Shown one piece after another: positions 25,688 to 37,763 of a stretch of DNA of 64,000 nucleotides. The notes under the pieces are model-generated. The model saw nothing but the letters and a program-made list of their open reading frames with translations, did no database searches and was not told the origin of the DNA. Position numbers and translations under genes: made by a program. Origin of the DNA: Platynereis dumerilii (taxonomy: Eukaryota > Annelida > Polychaeta > Phyllodocida > Nereididae); assembly GCA_026936325.1 (NCBI GenBank), contig JAPTHN010000001.1:77383380-77447379 (forward strand), written 5' to 3'. Positions within the stretch are counted from its first letter, which is position 1. Every line of letters begins with the position of its first letter.

Positions 25688-25917
25688 CATAGGCATACGG
25701 CGCGCGATTTTTGGGGGGGGGGGCAGCGACATTTGCCCGAATTTCAGGATCTAGATTTAATACCATTTCAAATGAAATTGCCTGGAAATTATAAATTTCC
25801 AATAGTGATTATTTAATCATCTGCCCGAATTTTTTAGCCTTTTTGCTCGAATCTTACTGTTTCCCAAACTTTGGGGGGGGGGGGCGACTACCCCCCCCCC
25901 CCTCCGATACGCCTATG
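25688..25917. mobile_element. Possible G-run-bearing MITE
   Basis: The ends CATAGGCATACGG (25688) and CCGATACGCCTATG (25904-25917) are inverted matches with two mismatches. Just inside lie G and C homopolymer runs (25713-25722 and 25873-25902). No clear target duplication was seen. Confidence 0.4.
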
Positions 25918-26669
25918 ATACTTAGGCTATGCTACATTGCGGTTCGACTTAATAGACTACATACAGGACAAAGAAGAAGAGGAATGAGTAATAAGGATAC
26001 AGGCTGATTACATTACTTCATATATATGACATATATGAAGGTGGTTCCACAAGGGACGGATACCCATACAAGAAGAAGAAGAAGTATGACAAAGTTTTTT
26101 TGCGGCTCACATTTTTCGCTACACACATGGCTTTGGTGAGTAACACTGACTTTGTTATGATTATTGCACCACTAAATTAGCTTGATTTCACGAATTCATC
26201 TGTTCCAATTAGGAGGAAGGACAATTGAACTTTAAAGTATAATATCCATAGACAGTTTTTTGCATGGTTATTGGTTACCTGCAGCCCTGGTTTTACAACA
26301 AATATATAATATATTCAACAACTCCCTATGTTGCCAGATCCACAGATATGTGGCCACATCACTCATGATCAGCACGGTAACCACGGTTACCTGTACCGGT
26401 ACACTCACTACTGCTACGGTACAAGCTTTTTGAAGCCGAGAAACATGCAGAGATTAATTACCACTCAGACAGCAAGTGCTTGAACTTGGATGTTGTTGTG
26501 GATTGTAATCGTCTTTGGCAATCTTTGCACCCCAATGCGCAGTACCTTAGCAATTAATTGGCTCAATAAAACCTTGTAAATTGTAATTAGCTGTGCCTAT
26601 GCATTTCAATTACGGAAGTCAAGTGATTATCCCCCCAAGTCGGCCACATTCTACATAGGGTACTGCTGA
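25918..26669. other. Unique sequence, no gene seen
   Basis: A short AAGAAG tract lies near 26060-26085. The stretch also contains palindromic GGTAACC/GGTACC-like phrases around 26375-26420. No open frame, RNA gene or repeat family could be supported. Confidence 0.5.
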
Positions 26670-26674
26670 GTACC

Positions 26675-26837
26675 CAGTGGCGGATACAGGGGGGGCCTAG
26701 GGGGCACAGGCTCCCCCCCCCCCTAGACCACTGAAATTAATAATGGTATTTTGAAGAAAATACGCCACGCCGCAGGCCCGCGAATGCTGGAAGCAGCCCG
26801 GGCCCCCCCTAGATGACCCTGTCTGGATCCGCCACTG
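26675..26837. mobile_element. MITE with CAGTGGCGGAT ends
   Basis: Ends CAGTGGCGGATACAGGG and CCCTGTCTGGATCCGCCACTG are inverted copies apart from a small difference. GTACC directly flanks both sides (26670-26674 and 26838-26842). The CAGTGGCGGAT terminus resembles hAT-derived MITEs, but the flanking repeat is 5 bp rather than the usual 8, so the superfamily is uncertain. Confidence 0.65.
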
Positions 26838-27314
26838 GTACCGTGATACACTGTATCGAAATGAACTGGCTTTTTACATCGATATGTGCTCCGGTGTATC
26901 ATCTGACATCTTATCGGTTATTTTTCAAGTCTCACAATTATTTATTGGCAAAAACCACTTAAAGTTAATCACCCTTACGTCCTAAAGTATTACCATAATA
27001 TTCTGAAATTGCAGTATGGTGTTACTGGGCCTAAATTCTGCAAATCTAGCCCAAAAAAAAGTGTCCTATCCGCACTAACTTTTTCAGTAGGGCCAATTGA
27101 ATTTACATTAAAATGTTAATAAAAATACTAATTTTTTTAGTTTCTATGGATTATAAAATAGCAAGAGTAATACCATGTTTTTTTAAAGTCTAACCAGATG
27201 ATCCTTGCTTTATTTACTGAAAATTGGTAAAAAAAATGAAGTGACCCATCCGCATCCGTTTTTGAGCTGTGGTCAGTCAAAGCTACACACAACAGGCAAA
27301 TTTAGCTGTTATGT

Positions 27315-27577
27315 CCATAGAAATACATAGAACGGACATGAGGCTCTGGCAGATGAAGCAACCAAATCCACCATCTTGGAACTGCCCTGTATCCTGAAAC
27401 AATGGTATTGTGACGTCAACAATAACAGTGATGTCACTTGTAACAATGGCATGACGTCACATCATAATTAGTCTATTGTGACGTCATGTCTCAGGGCAGT
27501 TCCAATATGGCGGATTTGGTGACCTCATCTTGAGGTGGCATCATATAGCCTCATGTCCGTTCTATGTATTTCTATGG
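27315..27577. mobile_element. Fold-back MITE with 31-bp perfect ends and TTATGT duplication
   Basis: The arms 27315-27345 and 27547-27577 are perfect inverted complements (CCATAGAAATACATAGAACG onward). Imperfect pairing continues inward to about 27389 and 27492 through CCATCTTGGAACTGCCCTG. TTATGT lies directly outside both ends. Three TGACGTCA sites (27411, 27452, 27479) lie in or beside the loop. Non-coding, superfamily unknown. Confidence 0.8.
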
Positions 27578-29235
27578 TTATGTCCCTAATCCACCTGGGA
27601 CATGACGTCACAATGGGAGCTTGGCTGCTGTGACCTCATCATCACAATTGAACAACAGACAGTAATGTGATTCTGTAGGCTTTGTTTATGGCAACCAGGC
27701 AAAGTCAAACAAACTATAGGTGTCTCTGGTGTACTTCAGGGTGATTAACTTTAAAATCCCCGTAAAATCAGTTCAACTTTGTGCCGAAACATCGCATTTT
27801 GCTTGCCGCAAAATTTAAATCAGCCATTTTGCGACATCATGTCGTAAAATGCGGCATGACAGCCAGAAATTCTGCGAAAAGTCTTGAGTTCTCAGTAACC
27901 TTTTGGTAAATCTATATCATGATAATATCTTGTATCATATAGGACCTATCACGATATGTATCGTATCGATATTCAGCTTTTGATACTCAGCACTACTCCC
28001 TATATTTGCCGGAAAACCCTATAAATCCCCATATTTCCATGCATGATGGCATTCAATTTGAAATTTCCATCATTTCTTGTGCCATTAAAAGGAGTGTACT
28101 CTTTGTAGTCTGTTTAGCGTTACATGTAGCCAGGGAGAATACCGAAATTTCAGGTCATTCCTTAGTCAACATGCCGATGTATGTGGTCTGAACAATTGTC
28201 AAGTACCATTTAGTGCATTCTTTCAATATATCGAATCGCCAATTGAGCACTCATCCAGTGCATTTAGTATTATTTTACGATACTTTTGAAGCCGAAAAGC
28301 ACTTTATTTTCCCTATATTTTCACTCACAAAGCCATATAAAACTCTATATATTTCATTTATAACTTTCTATGAAATCCCTGTATTTTTTTTCGCGGCCAC
28401 TGGGAGGCCTGCCAAAGGAAATTTGGTCCATCCCTATTTCACCAATATGCTCAAATAATTCATGAAAACTGGACCGTTACGGATGAAAAATCTCACGAAA
28501 ATTTTGTATTGTAACACAAATTTATTACCGAACAGCACAAGTCATAGCGAAAAGTTGCATTGAAACAATTTGTATCATTCAATAGTTATATATATTTGAG
28601 TCTTCTGCCAAATTTAATAGGGATGTACCGATTTTCATATTTCTCTTGTGACTTTCGTGGCTTCGCAGTGCATCTCCACCAAAACCTGAGTGTCTACAGA
28701 CTTTGCAATTTTGTTGATTATTAAAATTCACAAGTTCACTATACCTGGTTATATGATAGGCCGTGATCTGTTTTGTGACGCTGACAGAGTGTACACATAC
28801 TTATCATACAATCTCCTTCTCGCACAGGTCTTTTTACACGTGCCTTGCAATTATTACGAATTGCAGTGTACATATACCACAATTTCTGAGAAGGGTTCCC
28901 TTGTCTACTAGGCCTAAGAAAACTGTTTGGTTGTGCTTTTCCCAATCAGGAACGCATAATAGTATCTTTTTTCCAGAAAGGTGTAATAGACTGGCAAAAC
29001 CAAATTGCAGGATTTTCCACTCTTTTCAAGCATGAGCAGTCTGCGTGACTGTAAAAATTAGAATTTGTATTGCAAGAAACCTGACCTATCATTCAGGGTA
29101 ACTTTTATACTGGTTGCAATATTTAGCAAAATACTTTAAACAGACATATTTCCAAAGTTTATGGAGTGCCAGCCTGGCCGTCATGTAGTCATTATAAAAA
29201 TTATAAAAATATGTTATTTTTCTTGTTTCTTTCAG
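27578..29235. other. Unique sequence upstream of the splice-like exons
   Basis: No convincing gene. Short open frames at 28006-29035 have no recognisable domain and overlap one another. CCCTATATTT-like phrases recur at about 27998, 28028 and 28310. If the transcript proposed for the Helentron gene starts in this stretch, its first exon could not be located. Confidence 0.4.
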
Positions 29236-29347
29236 GTGCATTTTCTGTGAGTCATTGCCTTCTTCAGCTGTCTTCTTGCATTGTTGCCTTCGAAGTGGTC
29301 TTCTGTTGTCCACTGTTTTTACTAAGGATTGAAAATCTTTTGCTTTG
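29236..29347 (+). other. Inferred non-coding exon A (112 bp)
   Basis: Preceded by a pyrimidine-rich tract ending TTTCAG and followed by GTAAGA. The interval is CTT/TTG-rich with no recognisable domain. Similar acceptor-donor pairs follow at 29965, 31438 and 34155, all on the strand of the large gene downstream, which suggests a spliced 5' untranslated leader. This is inference from splice motifs only. Confidence 0.35.
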
Positions 29348-29964
29348 GTAAGATTATTGTTTATTCTTGAAAATTGTCATAATTTTTAAGTTGCACTTGG
29401 GACAAATAACACCAAACCATGACATCCACAGGATTAAATATAGAGGCTACATCACATATGCGATGGAGAAAAAATCTATTTGAATGACTTTCTCTATATT
29501 GTTAGAGACACCTGGGTTATTTGTTGATTGATGAATTTCACCGAAGTCAGATAAGTCATTCATAACGGAATAATCCCTGCACTGTCTTTTTTGTATCAAT
29601 ACATATTTTACATTAACTCATTATAGTTGCATAATGATGTCCACTTAATCAAAATTGTGATTATAGAACGTCTGACTCTACAGTGATGACCACAAGACAA
29701 TAGACATTGATAAAAGGAATTGTGTCGTATGGTCATTTATAGGAATATAGACTGTATCTGTCATGCGGGAGTCAACCGTATGAGGATTCTTTGACATCTG
29801 TGCAATATTTTGTCTCCTTATATTGAATAATGAGGAAAGATCGTATTGATGATAATCATGATCGACTCTTGCAATTTAAAAGGATGTCATCTATTTTGAA
29901 AAAAAAGTGCTATTGTTTCTTTTACAGGAAAAACTATAATAATTGCCTCAAATTGGATTTTCAG

Positions 29965-30093
29965 GTCTGACGTTCCTGTTTTGCTGCACTTGCCTGCGGT
30001 CTGTGTTTATTGTGTGGCAGTGGTTCTCTGGTGTAACCTGTTGTCTTCTGCCTGTGGCCTTTTGACTTGGATGAAGCTTGGATATCAACACTG
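29965..30093 (+). other. Inferred non-coding exon B (129 bp)
   Basis: Acceptor GGATTTTCAG and donor GTAAGA bound this CTG/TTG-rich interval. One frame is open throughout but does not continue compatibly through the next exon, so it is more likely untranslated. Confidence 0.35.
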
Positions 30094-31437
30094 GTAAGAT
30101 CAATTGTAAATAGGAAAAAATTTTAATTCAATGACAATCATTTATTTACCCATTAGTTTGTATTTACATTCAATTTTTAGAGAAATGAAATTAACTAATG
30201 AGCTTTGCGACGCTTTTAAGATATGTTTGTAAATTTATTAATGGACTCCAGGCAAAATTGACAAAAAAGTAGTTATTTACTAATTTTACAAGTGATGCAT
30301 AAACTTAGACTAAATCCACAACAAATGATGCCAATTTCAACAATTCAAACCAAAAATCCATGAAAATATGCTGCATTGAAAATTAGTTGGCTTTTTGGGC
30401 CAGCTTTGTGTGTCTGTCATTCACTTGGAGCCGGGCCCGGGACTAAACAGAAAAAATATCACATCTTAGCAACTCTTTCGGTCTCTTGAAACTGTTGAAA
30501 TCAATTTGGATTATAAAATCTTTATTTTGCTTTCTTTATTTGATGTTGTAAATATCACAACATTTTTTACCAAGTTCCAAAAGTGCATATTTCTTACAAT
30601 TTTGGCCCAGTTTGACTCTGCCATAGCATTTCTACAAGATAAAAATAATTTTGCAGCATGGTGAACCCCGTCGAACGTTATTTTTATGACATTGTGTCAC
30701 TGATTTCGTTTTTGGCGTTATTACTGGGGTTATTATTGGGGGCCGAAAATGACACAAACTTTGGCTAAAACTGGATTTCAAGGAAAATGGGAATAGATAC
30801 AAACATAAAAAATTAGTCCATTGGAAGGGGCTTATTCCGTACTATCATCAAGAACCAAAAAAGTCAAATATTCAAAAAAGTCAAATATTCAAATAATTTT
30901 TGATGAAACCTTGACAACAAAAATTGAAGGTTTAGGCACCTAAATCCATCGACCTTGCTGGTAAATCCGTCCACCTTGCTGGTAAATCCATCCACAGGGC
31001 ATACTTCAGCACACACTTATCATATCTTGCAATTTTTTGAAGTTTTGCAAATCATTAACTTTCACAAAGGATTTTTTGCCGATTTCAGAATAATGGGCTA
31101 TTGATTACACTTATAATAGAACAATCAAATAGCGGGGTACGCAGCCTCTGTTTAGATTATAGGAGCTTACGCTGAATCTGGCAATGTTGCTGTATTTTCA
31201 CAATTTTAAGAAACGGTTATATAACTCTAACGGTGCCAACAATTCAATTATTCTCAACGACAAAACTATGAATTTTTCACATTATCGTAAAACTGATGCT
31301 GCCTCCACTCTTAGTCGACATTTCCCGTCATTCCTGCTCTTGGTTTTATACTCACATCCCGCGATTCCAATGAACAAAGCATACTTTCGAGGCACGCAGT
31401 TAATGAAATGTAATAATTTTGTTCTTCTTCATTTCAG
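30094..31437. other. Inferred intron, unique sequence
   Basis: No gene seen. It contains an 18-bp tandem pair (AAAAAAGTCAAATATTCA, about 30855-30890) and a duplicated phrase AAATCC-TCCACCTTGCTGGT near 30941-30987. Confidence 0.35.
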
Positions 31438-31610
31438 AGTGGCTTGATTTCTTGTCATCAGTGTCTCTTGACTTTGCATCCTGCTCTTTCACTTTTGACT
31501 ATCCCAACTGGATGATTGTCTTTGCTGGACAGTGTATACATCTTGTCGTGACGTCAATATATCACAATTGACCTTCAGATTGACTTCTAGCAATAACCGC
31601 ATAGTATATG
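31438..31610 (+). other. Inferred non-coding exon C (173 bp)
   Basis: Acceptor CTTCATTTCAG, donor GTATGT. All frames contain stops. It has several TTGACTT-type phrases (for example TCTTGACTTTG and AGATTGACTTC) that recur in the leader near 35.9-36.3 kb. Confidence 0.3.
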
Positions 31611-31664
31611 GTATGTAAAATTAAAAACACCATGATGTCTGTCAATGGCAATTATTATCATTTT

Positions 31665-32165
31665 AGAGGGCATTGTCTGTGGGTTAATGCTCATTTCGCG
31701 GGCGTTAATGGCCATTAACGCCCGCAAAAACGCCCCCTGGTGTATTTATCGATCGTGACGTCATCAAAAGTAACGTCATGGCGATCTTGTTTACTTCAGA
31801 GTTCAGAGTTTTTGGGCTAAATCGGCCAAAAATCTTCCGATTTGAATGATTTAAAAACCTAGAATAATGAAATGAGGCCCCAGGAGTTCATTTTTGTACA
31901 CGGATTTGATCTAGCTTCAATCCTAACGTCGTAAAATGCGAAAAAGGCGCGGGCGGTTAATGAATCCAAAAGAAAGGTAACTTTTATCCTGGATATAAAA
32001 AATGATAATAATGATAATAACATTTTGTTGTCGGGCATTATGGGGTATTAATCAGTTATGGCTCTCGGTCAGAAATCATTTAATGCCCTCGCCTGGCGGC
32101 TCGGGCATTAAGTTAATGATTTCTGCCCTCAGGCCATAACTGATTAATACCCCATAATGCCCTGC
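31665..32165. mobile_element. Palindrome-rich fold-back element
   Basis: The left end (AGGGCATTGTCTGTGGGTTAATG) resembles the inverted right end (AGGGCATTATGGGGTATTAATC). Near the left end lies a perfect 28-bp palindrome at 31698-31725 (GCGGGCGTTAATGG plus complement). The right end is a compound hairpin (32033-32162). No coding frame; target duplication not resolved. Confidence 0.55.
32033..32162. repeat. 130-bp compound hairpin with 30-bp perfect arms
   Basis: The arms 32033-32062 and 32133-32162 are perfect complements (GGGCATTATGGGGTATTAAT onward). A second inner stem pairs 32070-32088 (CAGAAATCATTTAATGCCC) with 32103-32125, with a 4-base bulge, leaving a small loop. Confidence 0.85.
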
Positions 32166-32169
32166 AAAA

Positions 32170-34154
32170 AAACGTTATCGACCAATTATTTTCTTTGTTG
32201 GAAATTATTAGAAGGCGCCAAAATAATTGATCCTGGAAAGTTGTAGAAAAGAGCTTTGAAAACTCCACAAAATGGTCGTGGAACCCTGCTTATCACCGCA
32301 AAATTTCCTCGAAAATACGTTGATGCGTTAATGTTGATTGCGTGATCGAAGTTCTCGAAACAGCATTAAGTGTGTGCAACATAATTATTTCAGAAATTCG
32401 CTGATATGAGGCTCCTCGTGACCCTATATTTCCTATAACATGCCATATTTTCCTATTTGTTTTTTCCTCCCTATATTGCCCCATTGATATTATCAAGTAC
32501 AACAACTGACTGAACAGTCTACTGTTGAAGCAGGTGAGCAAGCGAGGCTGCAGGCTGGCGAAATTCAAGTCGAATTGGGTATCAAATCGGCATGTGGGTC
32601 ACTGAGACTGCTCCCCCTAAAGACCTCGCTGCTGCCAATCAGGTCCGCGATCAGCGGAACACAGCAGAACTGCACTGGAGTTGTCAAAAATGCATGTACG
32701 CGAGGACGTGAAATAGAACACCAATTCTGAAATGTTGTAGCCTGCTCGCTGACACTCGCAACTAAAGCAGGCTACTGTAGCCTGGTACAACAGAGTTTTT
32801 GTGTTAGGTGCCCAGTAGCCAGATGTAATGATGACGTGTGCAAAATAGAATCATTTCGTGGAAGCTTCTCACACCTAACACTAGCAAGTGGTGCTTGGTT
32901 TCAGAATACTTAAACACCATTGGCCAATAGATTTTCTGCCCTTGCTTCTGAAGGGTCCAGCCAAGTGCAAGTTTATAAGGTGTCCTATATATATACAAAA
33001 TACAGAAAAATAAATGAATAGAAGATAAAAGTTCTTTCTTATTAAGGATTTTTTGCTTAATTGATTCTTAGTTTGCATATTTTGCAATAACTGATTCGAT
33101 TTCTGCATAAAAAAATGGCTTGACTGTAGAAATAAGAATCAATTATGCAAAATATGCAATATATTTCGTTTCTTTTTCAAACAACAATCAATTCTGCGGA
33201 AATACACGATTTCAAAATGTTGCTGTGCAAATTTTACAAAAAAGTGCCAAACATCAACCTCTTTACCATGACCGAGGTTACCAAGCAGTTGCTAGGGGGA
33301 GGACCAAGGAGATACGGCTAACTACTAGTGCCTAATTCTGAGTTCAATGACTATTGTGGCTCATTCTTTTGAATTACATTTTCAAAGTAGCTTTTCTTTA
33401 TTTAAAGGGCATACAACATGTGCAGAAAGTAAATGAATAATCATTGAATGACATAAAAGTGATGAGAGCCAAAACTTTTAATAGGCCACTCAGTGAAATG
33501 GGTCTATGCTCCCGGAGGCAGAACATTCACTTCCAGTGGACCTTTTTTTTAAACATTCTTTTCCCCCACATTTTCTTTGTCCAATTTTTTTTGTTATCCC
33601 AAAATTTATTTTTTCCGATATTCTATACTTTTGGGACAAATGAGAAAAAAAGTACAAATATGTATCTTTTTGTTTTCGAGCGAAGACCCAGTCGCTATTG
33701 CATGTAAATGAATATAATTTGGTAGACATTATGACCTACATGCTTTAGTTGTGCATTTTGAAAGGTCTCATAGGAAATATTATTCAGCTAAGTAAGGCTC
33801 GCATCTGTTTAAGTCAGATACCTTGACTTTTTGATACACTTCCAAATTTAGATCTGTTGGTCAAGTGAACAAAGCACACGTATCTCACTTCCTCTTTTCA
33901 GTAGATATGTTGTTTTGAAAAGTTGCAATGTACGGCTTCGCTGAAAGCCTTGCTTGTATTGAGTAGATGTCATTTGCTGTTTAAAGGCATCTGCAGGTGT
34001 TCCAAAGAAGAAAGACAGCTCTTTTGATAAGACTTCCTCAATTTCAATATCTTTTTTGCTGGCATGGAAATACAAATGTAACTGTTAATTACAATGGCTT
34101 ACATGTGTATCCAAATGTGAATTCTCTGACATATGTACCACTTTTCTTTTTCAG
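32170..34154. other. Inferred intron, unique sequence
   Basis: No supported gene. Short overlapping open frames on both strands lack recognisable domains. A small fold-back pairs ATTGATTCTTA plus GCATATTTTGCA (about 33059-33090) with their complements near 33134-33160. Confidence 0.4.
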
Positions 34155-34289
34155 GTTGCTGCTAACACGCCACCTTCTAAGAAAATTGAATCTTCGTTCT
34201 TATTTTATACTGGTTTTCTGTGTGCTGGGTCAACGCAACAAATAGTCATTTCGAAATCCAGACAGAAGTCTATATCCATGTAATCTGTG
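34155..34289 (+). other. Inferred non-coding exon D (135 bp)
   Basis: Acceptor CTTTTCTTTTTCAG and an optimal donor GTAAGT bound the interval. The motif quality is the best of the series. No domain is recognisable in any frame. Confidence 0.4.
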
Positions 34290-35874
34290 GTAAGTACAGA
34301 TGTAGACTATAATGAAAAAAAGGAAGAGATTGTTTCTACTTGTGATTGATAACATCTTAGGCCATAGTTCATTCATTCCTTCTTGTTACTCGAAACTGTA
34401 CACTGTAATATTTTCATTCCACCGAAAAAATTAATAGGGGTAACGAAGGCACAGTGAATCAGGCAAGTTTATTTCGCGAGATCCCAGGGATTTAAGCACA
34501 TATTTTTCTTTTTCAATGTCTCTAGGAAAATTATGACAAAATTCAGGATTTCCAAGATATAGGTTGCAAAGATAACCAAAATAAATGATTCACTGTGCTC
34601 CGACCCTGACTGCAGTGAATTAGTGCTCATGGTACAGTTAAGGTGGCTCAATACTCGTGAACTTTCCAAGATAGGATTTCTTAAAAACAGTCTAGAATGA
34701 TCCAAAATATAGTTTATAGCAAGGATATGTGAACAAAAGAGGTCGCTACCAGCCTTTTAAAAAAAATATTTGGGATTTTGTTCCAGAAAGTCAGTCCACG
34801 CAAACCTGAAAAACTAAATTTTTTTCTTTTTTTTCTTACTGTGAAGTTTGCCCTGCCATTCAGTGGTCATTCATCCCTATTATGCAATGAAGCATGAAAT
34901 TAAAGAAGACACATTCATGGAAAAGGTGATTAAAATTTCAAAGAGATATATATCTAGATTAAAGGACTTTTCAAGGGGCTAGGAATATCAGTTTCGATTT
35001 TGAAAATTTTGACTTTTTTTATAAACCATGGCGTTAAAAAAAATGACGAGATAGGATTTTTCATTTCTTTGTCATTTATTTCCAAAAATAGTTGGGAACA
35101 ATATGATGATATAGACAAGCCTTCCTACCACACTCGAAATTGAAATAAACATTTATTTATATCACAAAGTCATTTTTGCGAAGTTCGACTTGCTTGCCGA
35201 AAATCGCCTGTAAAATTTTTCTGTTTTAAGTATTTAGTCGAATTTCCGGCTATATATAGTACTCTTCATGGCGCATCTAATGCTCCAAACGAGAAGTCTC
35301 TAACCCCAATAGAAGTGGCGCAAATTGCAAACGAAACGGCCGACTCACGAAATTCTCAGAATTAAAAAAAGATGATAAAGCAGTGACAGTTTACATTGCA
35401 ATTCCTTAGAATATTTCCAATGCAGAACACTCCCTTCGCCAGCTCTTCATAAGTTATAATGCCAATCAAGTAACTCACCAATCCAGTCAATGCTTACATC
35501 TATAATTACCTAACAGAAAAGCCTTTCAAAAGATTCTTCCTGCCTTTTAACAATACCTGCCCCAATGAATCTGTATAAGATTGTTCCCTCAATCTCCACC
35601 AGAGGGCCAGGCCTTCACCTACATAGTGCTGCCCCTTGTGGCATTGGGCAACTCAAAAAAATGTAATTTGCTAGTACCAGCAGCAGTTTTATGTGACAAG
35701 CAATAAAAAGAATACCATGACATCACGTCACTTCAGAAATACTTTGATATCATTGATCTTTGAAAATTCATGGCATATGTTTTTTGATTGTCCATAAACG
35801 CCTATTAATATGTTAGTCTTCAATATTGCATATTGTACTCTATTATATTGACGTCATTCTCCTTTTTTTTGCAG
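34290..35874. other. Inferred intron, unique sequence
   Basis: AT-rich sequence without an open frame of note, a recognisable repeat family or an RNA gene. Confidence 0.4.
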
Positions 35875-36248
35875 GTGCAGTTGTTGCGGTTGATAGAAAC
35901 TAACAGACCTGAAGAATTCAACAACTTTGACCTCATTGACGTGATTAAAGCTGATTATACTGATTGCTCCAATTAAAGATATTGATCTGATTAAATGTGT
36001 TTTATTCATTGAAAAGATTGACCACTTTTAAATCTAACACATTGACTCAATTGAACGACTATTATTGATTTGAACCTTTGACCACATCACTTGAACACCT
36101 TGACTTCATTGAACCAATTTAATTAATTTCGACAATTATTGCCCACCTTGAAGTGAACACATTGACTTGATTGAAGCATTTCAACTGATTGACGTGACTG
36201 AACCACGATTCCACAAATTGACCTGATTCTGCCACTTGAACTAATTCA
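35875..36248 (+). other. Inferred leader exon E, rich in ATTGA phrases
   Basis: Acceptor CCTTTTTTTTGCAG precedes it, and a strong donor GTAAGTG begins at 36249. The interval is a degenerate iteration of ATTGACTTGATTGAA-like phrases with stops in all frames. It grades into the tandem array that follows. Confidence 0.35.
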
Positions 36249-36369
36249 GTAAGTGAGGCCCTGAAACACATTGATTTACACTTTGAATTGATTGCACCAA
36301 CTAAATTCATTGACTCGGTTTATCTGATTCCTTTCGTTCAACTGACTAAAGCCGACAAAAAGAGTGACT

Positions 36370-37510
36370 CTGACCCTGAGACAGAAAAATGAAATCTGAG
36401 AGAGAAAACTGAAAGTGAAATCTGAGAGAGAAATCTGAAAGTGAAATCTGAATCTGAAAGTGAAATCTGAAAGAGAAAACTGAAAGTGAAATCTGAAAGA
36501 GAAAACTGAAAGTGAAACCTGAATTGAAACTCATTGAAAGTGAAACTCATTGGAAGTGCACCTCGTTAAAAGTGAACCTCATTGAAAGCTTAACTCATTG
36601 AAAGCCAAACTCACTGAAAGTGATTCTCATTGAACTCATTGAAAGTGAGCGTGATTGCAAGTGAATCTCATTGAAGGTGAAACTCATTGAAAGTGAGCTC
36701 ATTGACAGTGAAACTCACTGAAGTCACACTCATTGACAGTGAGCTCATTGAAAGGGAAACTCATTGAAAGTACAACTCATTCAAGTGAGACTCATTGAAA
36801 GAAAATCTCATTGAAAGTAAATCTGATTGAAAGTGAAACTCATTGAAAGTGAAACTCATTGAAAGTGCCACTCACTGAAGTGAAACTCATTGAAGTGAAA
36901 GTCATTGAAAGCGAATCTCATTGAAAGTGAATCTTATTGAAAGTGAAACTCTTTAAAACTGAATCTGATTCAAAGTGCATCTAATTGAAGTGAAACTCAT
37001 TGAAAGTGAACTCATTGAAAGTGAACGTGATTGGAAGTGAATCTCATTGAAGGTGAGACTCATTGAAAGTGCAGCTCGTTCAAAGTGAAACTCACTGAAG
37101 TCACACTCATTGACTGTGAGCTCATTGAAAGTGAAACTCATTCAAAGTACAACTCATTCAAGTGGAGCTCATTCAAAGCAAATCTCATTGAAAGTGAATC
37201 TTTTTGAAAGTGAAACTCTTTGAAACTGAATCTCATTTAAAGTGCATCTTATTGAAGTGAAACTCATTGAAAGTCAACTCCTTGAAAGTGAATGTGATTG
37301 GAGTGAATCTCATTGAAGTTGAAACTCATTGAAAGTGAGCTCATTGACAGTGAAACTCACTGAAGTCACACTCATTGACAGTGAGCTCATTGAAAACTTG
37401 TTAAAAACTGAATGTGAAAAAAAGTGAAAGAGAAAAGTGAAAGTGAAACCTGAATTGAAACTCATTGAAAGTGATACTCATTGAAAGTGCAGCTCGTTGA
37501 AAGTGAAACT
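36370..37510 (+). repeat. GAAAGTGAAACTCATT tandem array upstream of the gene
   Basis: About 1.1 kb of imperfect ~15-17-bp repeats. The first 170 bp are GAAAGTGAAATCTGA/GAGAGAAAACTGAAAG units. The rest are CTCATTGAAAGTGAAA units. The repeated core GAAAGTGAAACT fits the interferon-response-element pattern GAAANNGAAA. If the splice sites at 36249 and 37735 are used, the array is intronic. Confidence 0.85.
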
Positions 37511-37720
37511 CATTACCAATTGGAAGAGATAAAACTGTTGATTGTTATTGGATTAGGTTAGGATTGATCACATTCCACATTTTCAACGGATCAGGTTAAT
37601 CATATCTGAATCGAACTTACGAGGTAGAACACAGTGATTTCATATTGACAACATTTATAATACTGTTCACTTCGTGATCACATTTGTGTAAAATCTCTTC
37701 AAGTAACATCTGAATATATC

Positions 37721-37735
37721 CCTCTGCCCTATCAG
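37721..37735 (+). promoter_or_regulatory. Likely splice acceptor just before the start codon
   Basis: CCTCTGCCCTATCAG ends 28 bases before the ATG. Without splicing, an in-frame TAA at 37704-37706 closes the frame upstream with no other ATG between. With splicing, the leader exons join directly to the short sequence before the ATG. Motif-based inference. Confidence 0.4.
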
Positions 37736-37763
37736 GCAACTACTATTAGCAACAGTCACAACG

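Noticed and set aside
29166-29351. Hydrophobic 61-codon frame as a small membrane protein
   Set aside because: The frame crosses a predicted splice acceptor and donor, lacks conservation evidence and is likely T-rich leader sequence read by chance.
36338-37141. Minus-strand Phe/Ser-rich open frames
   Set aside because: Reverse translation of the GAAAGTGAAACT tandem array.
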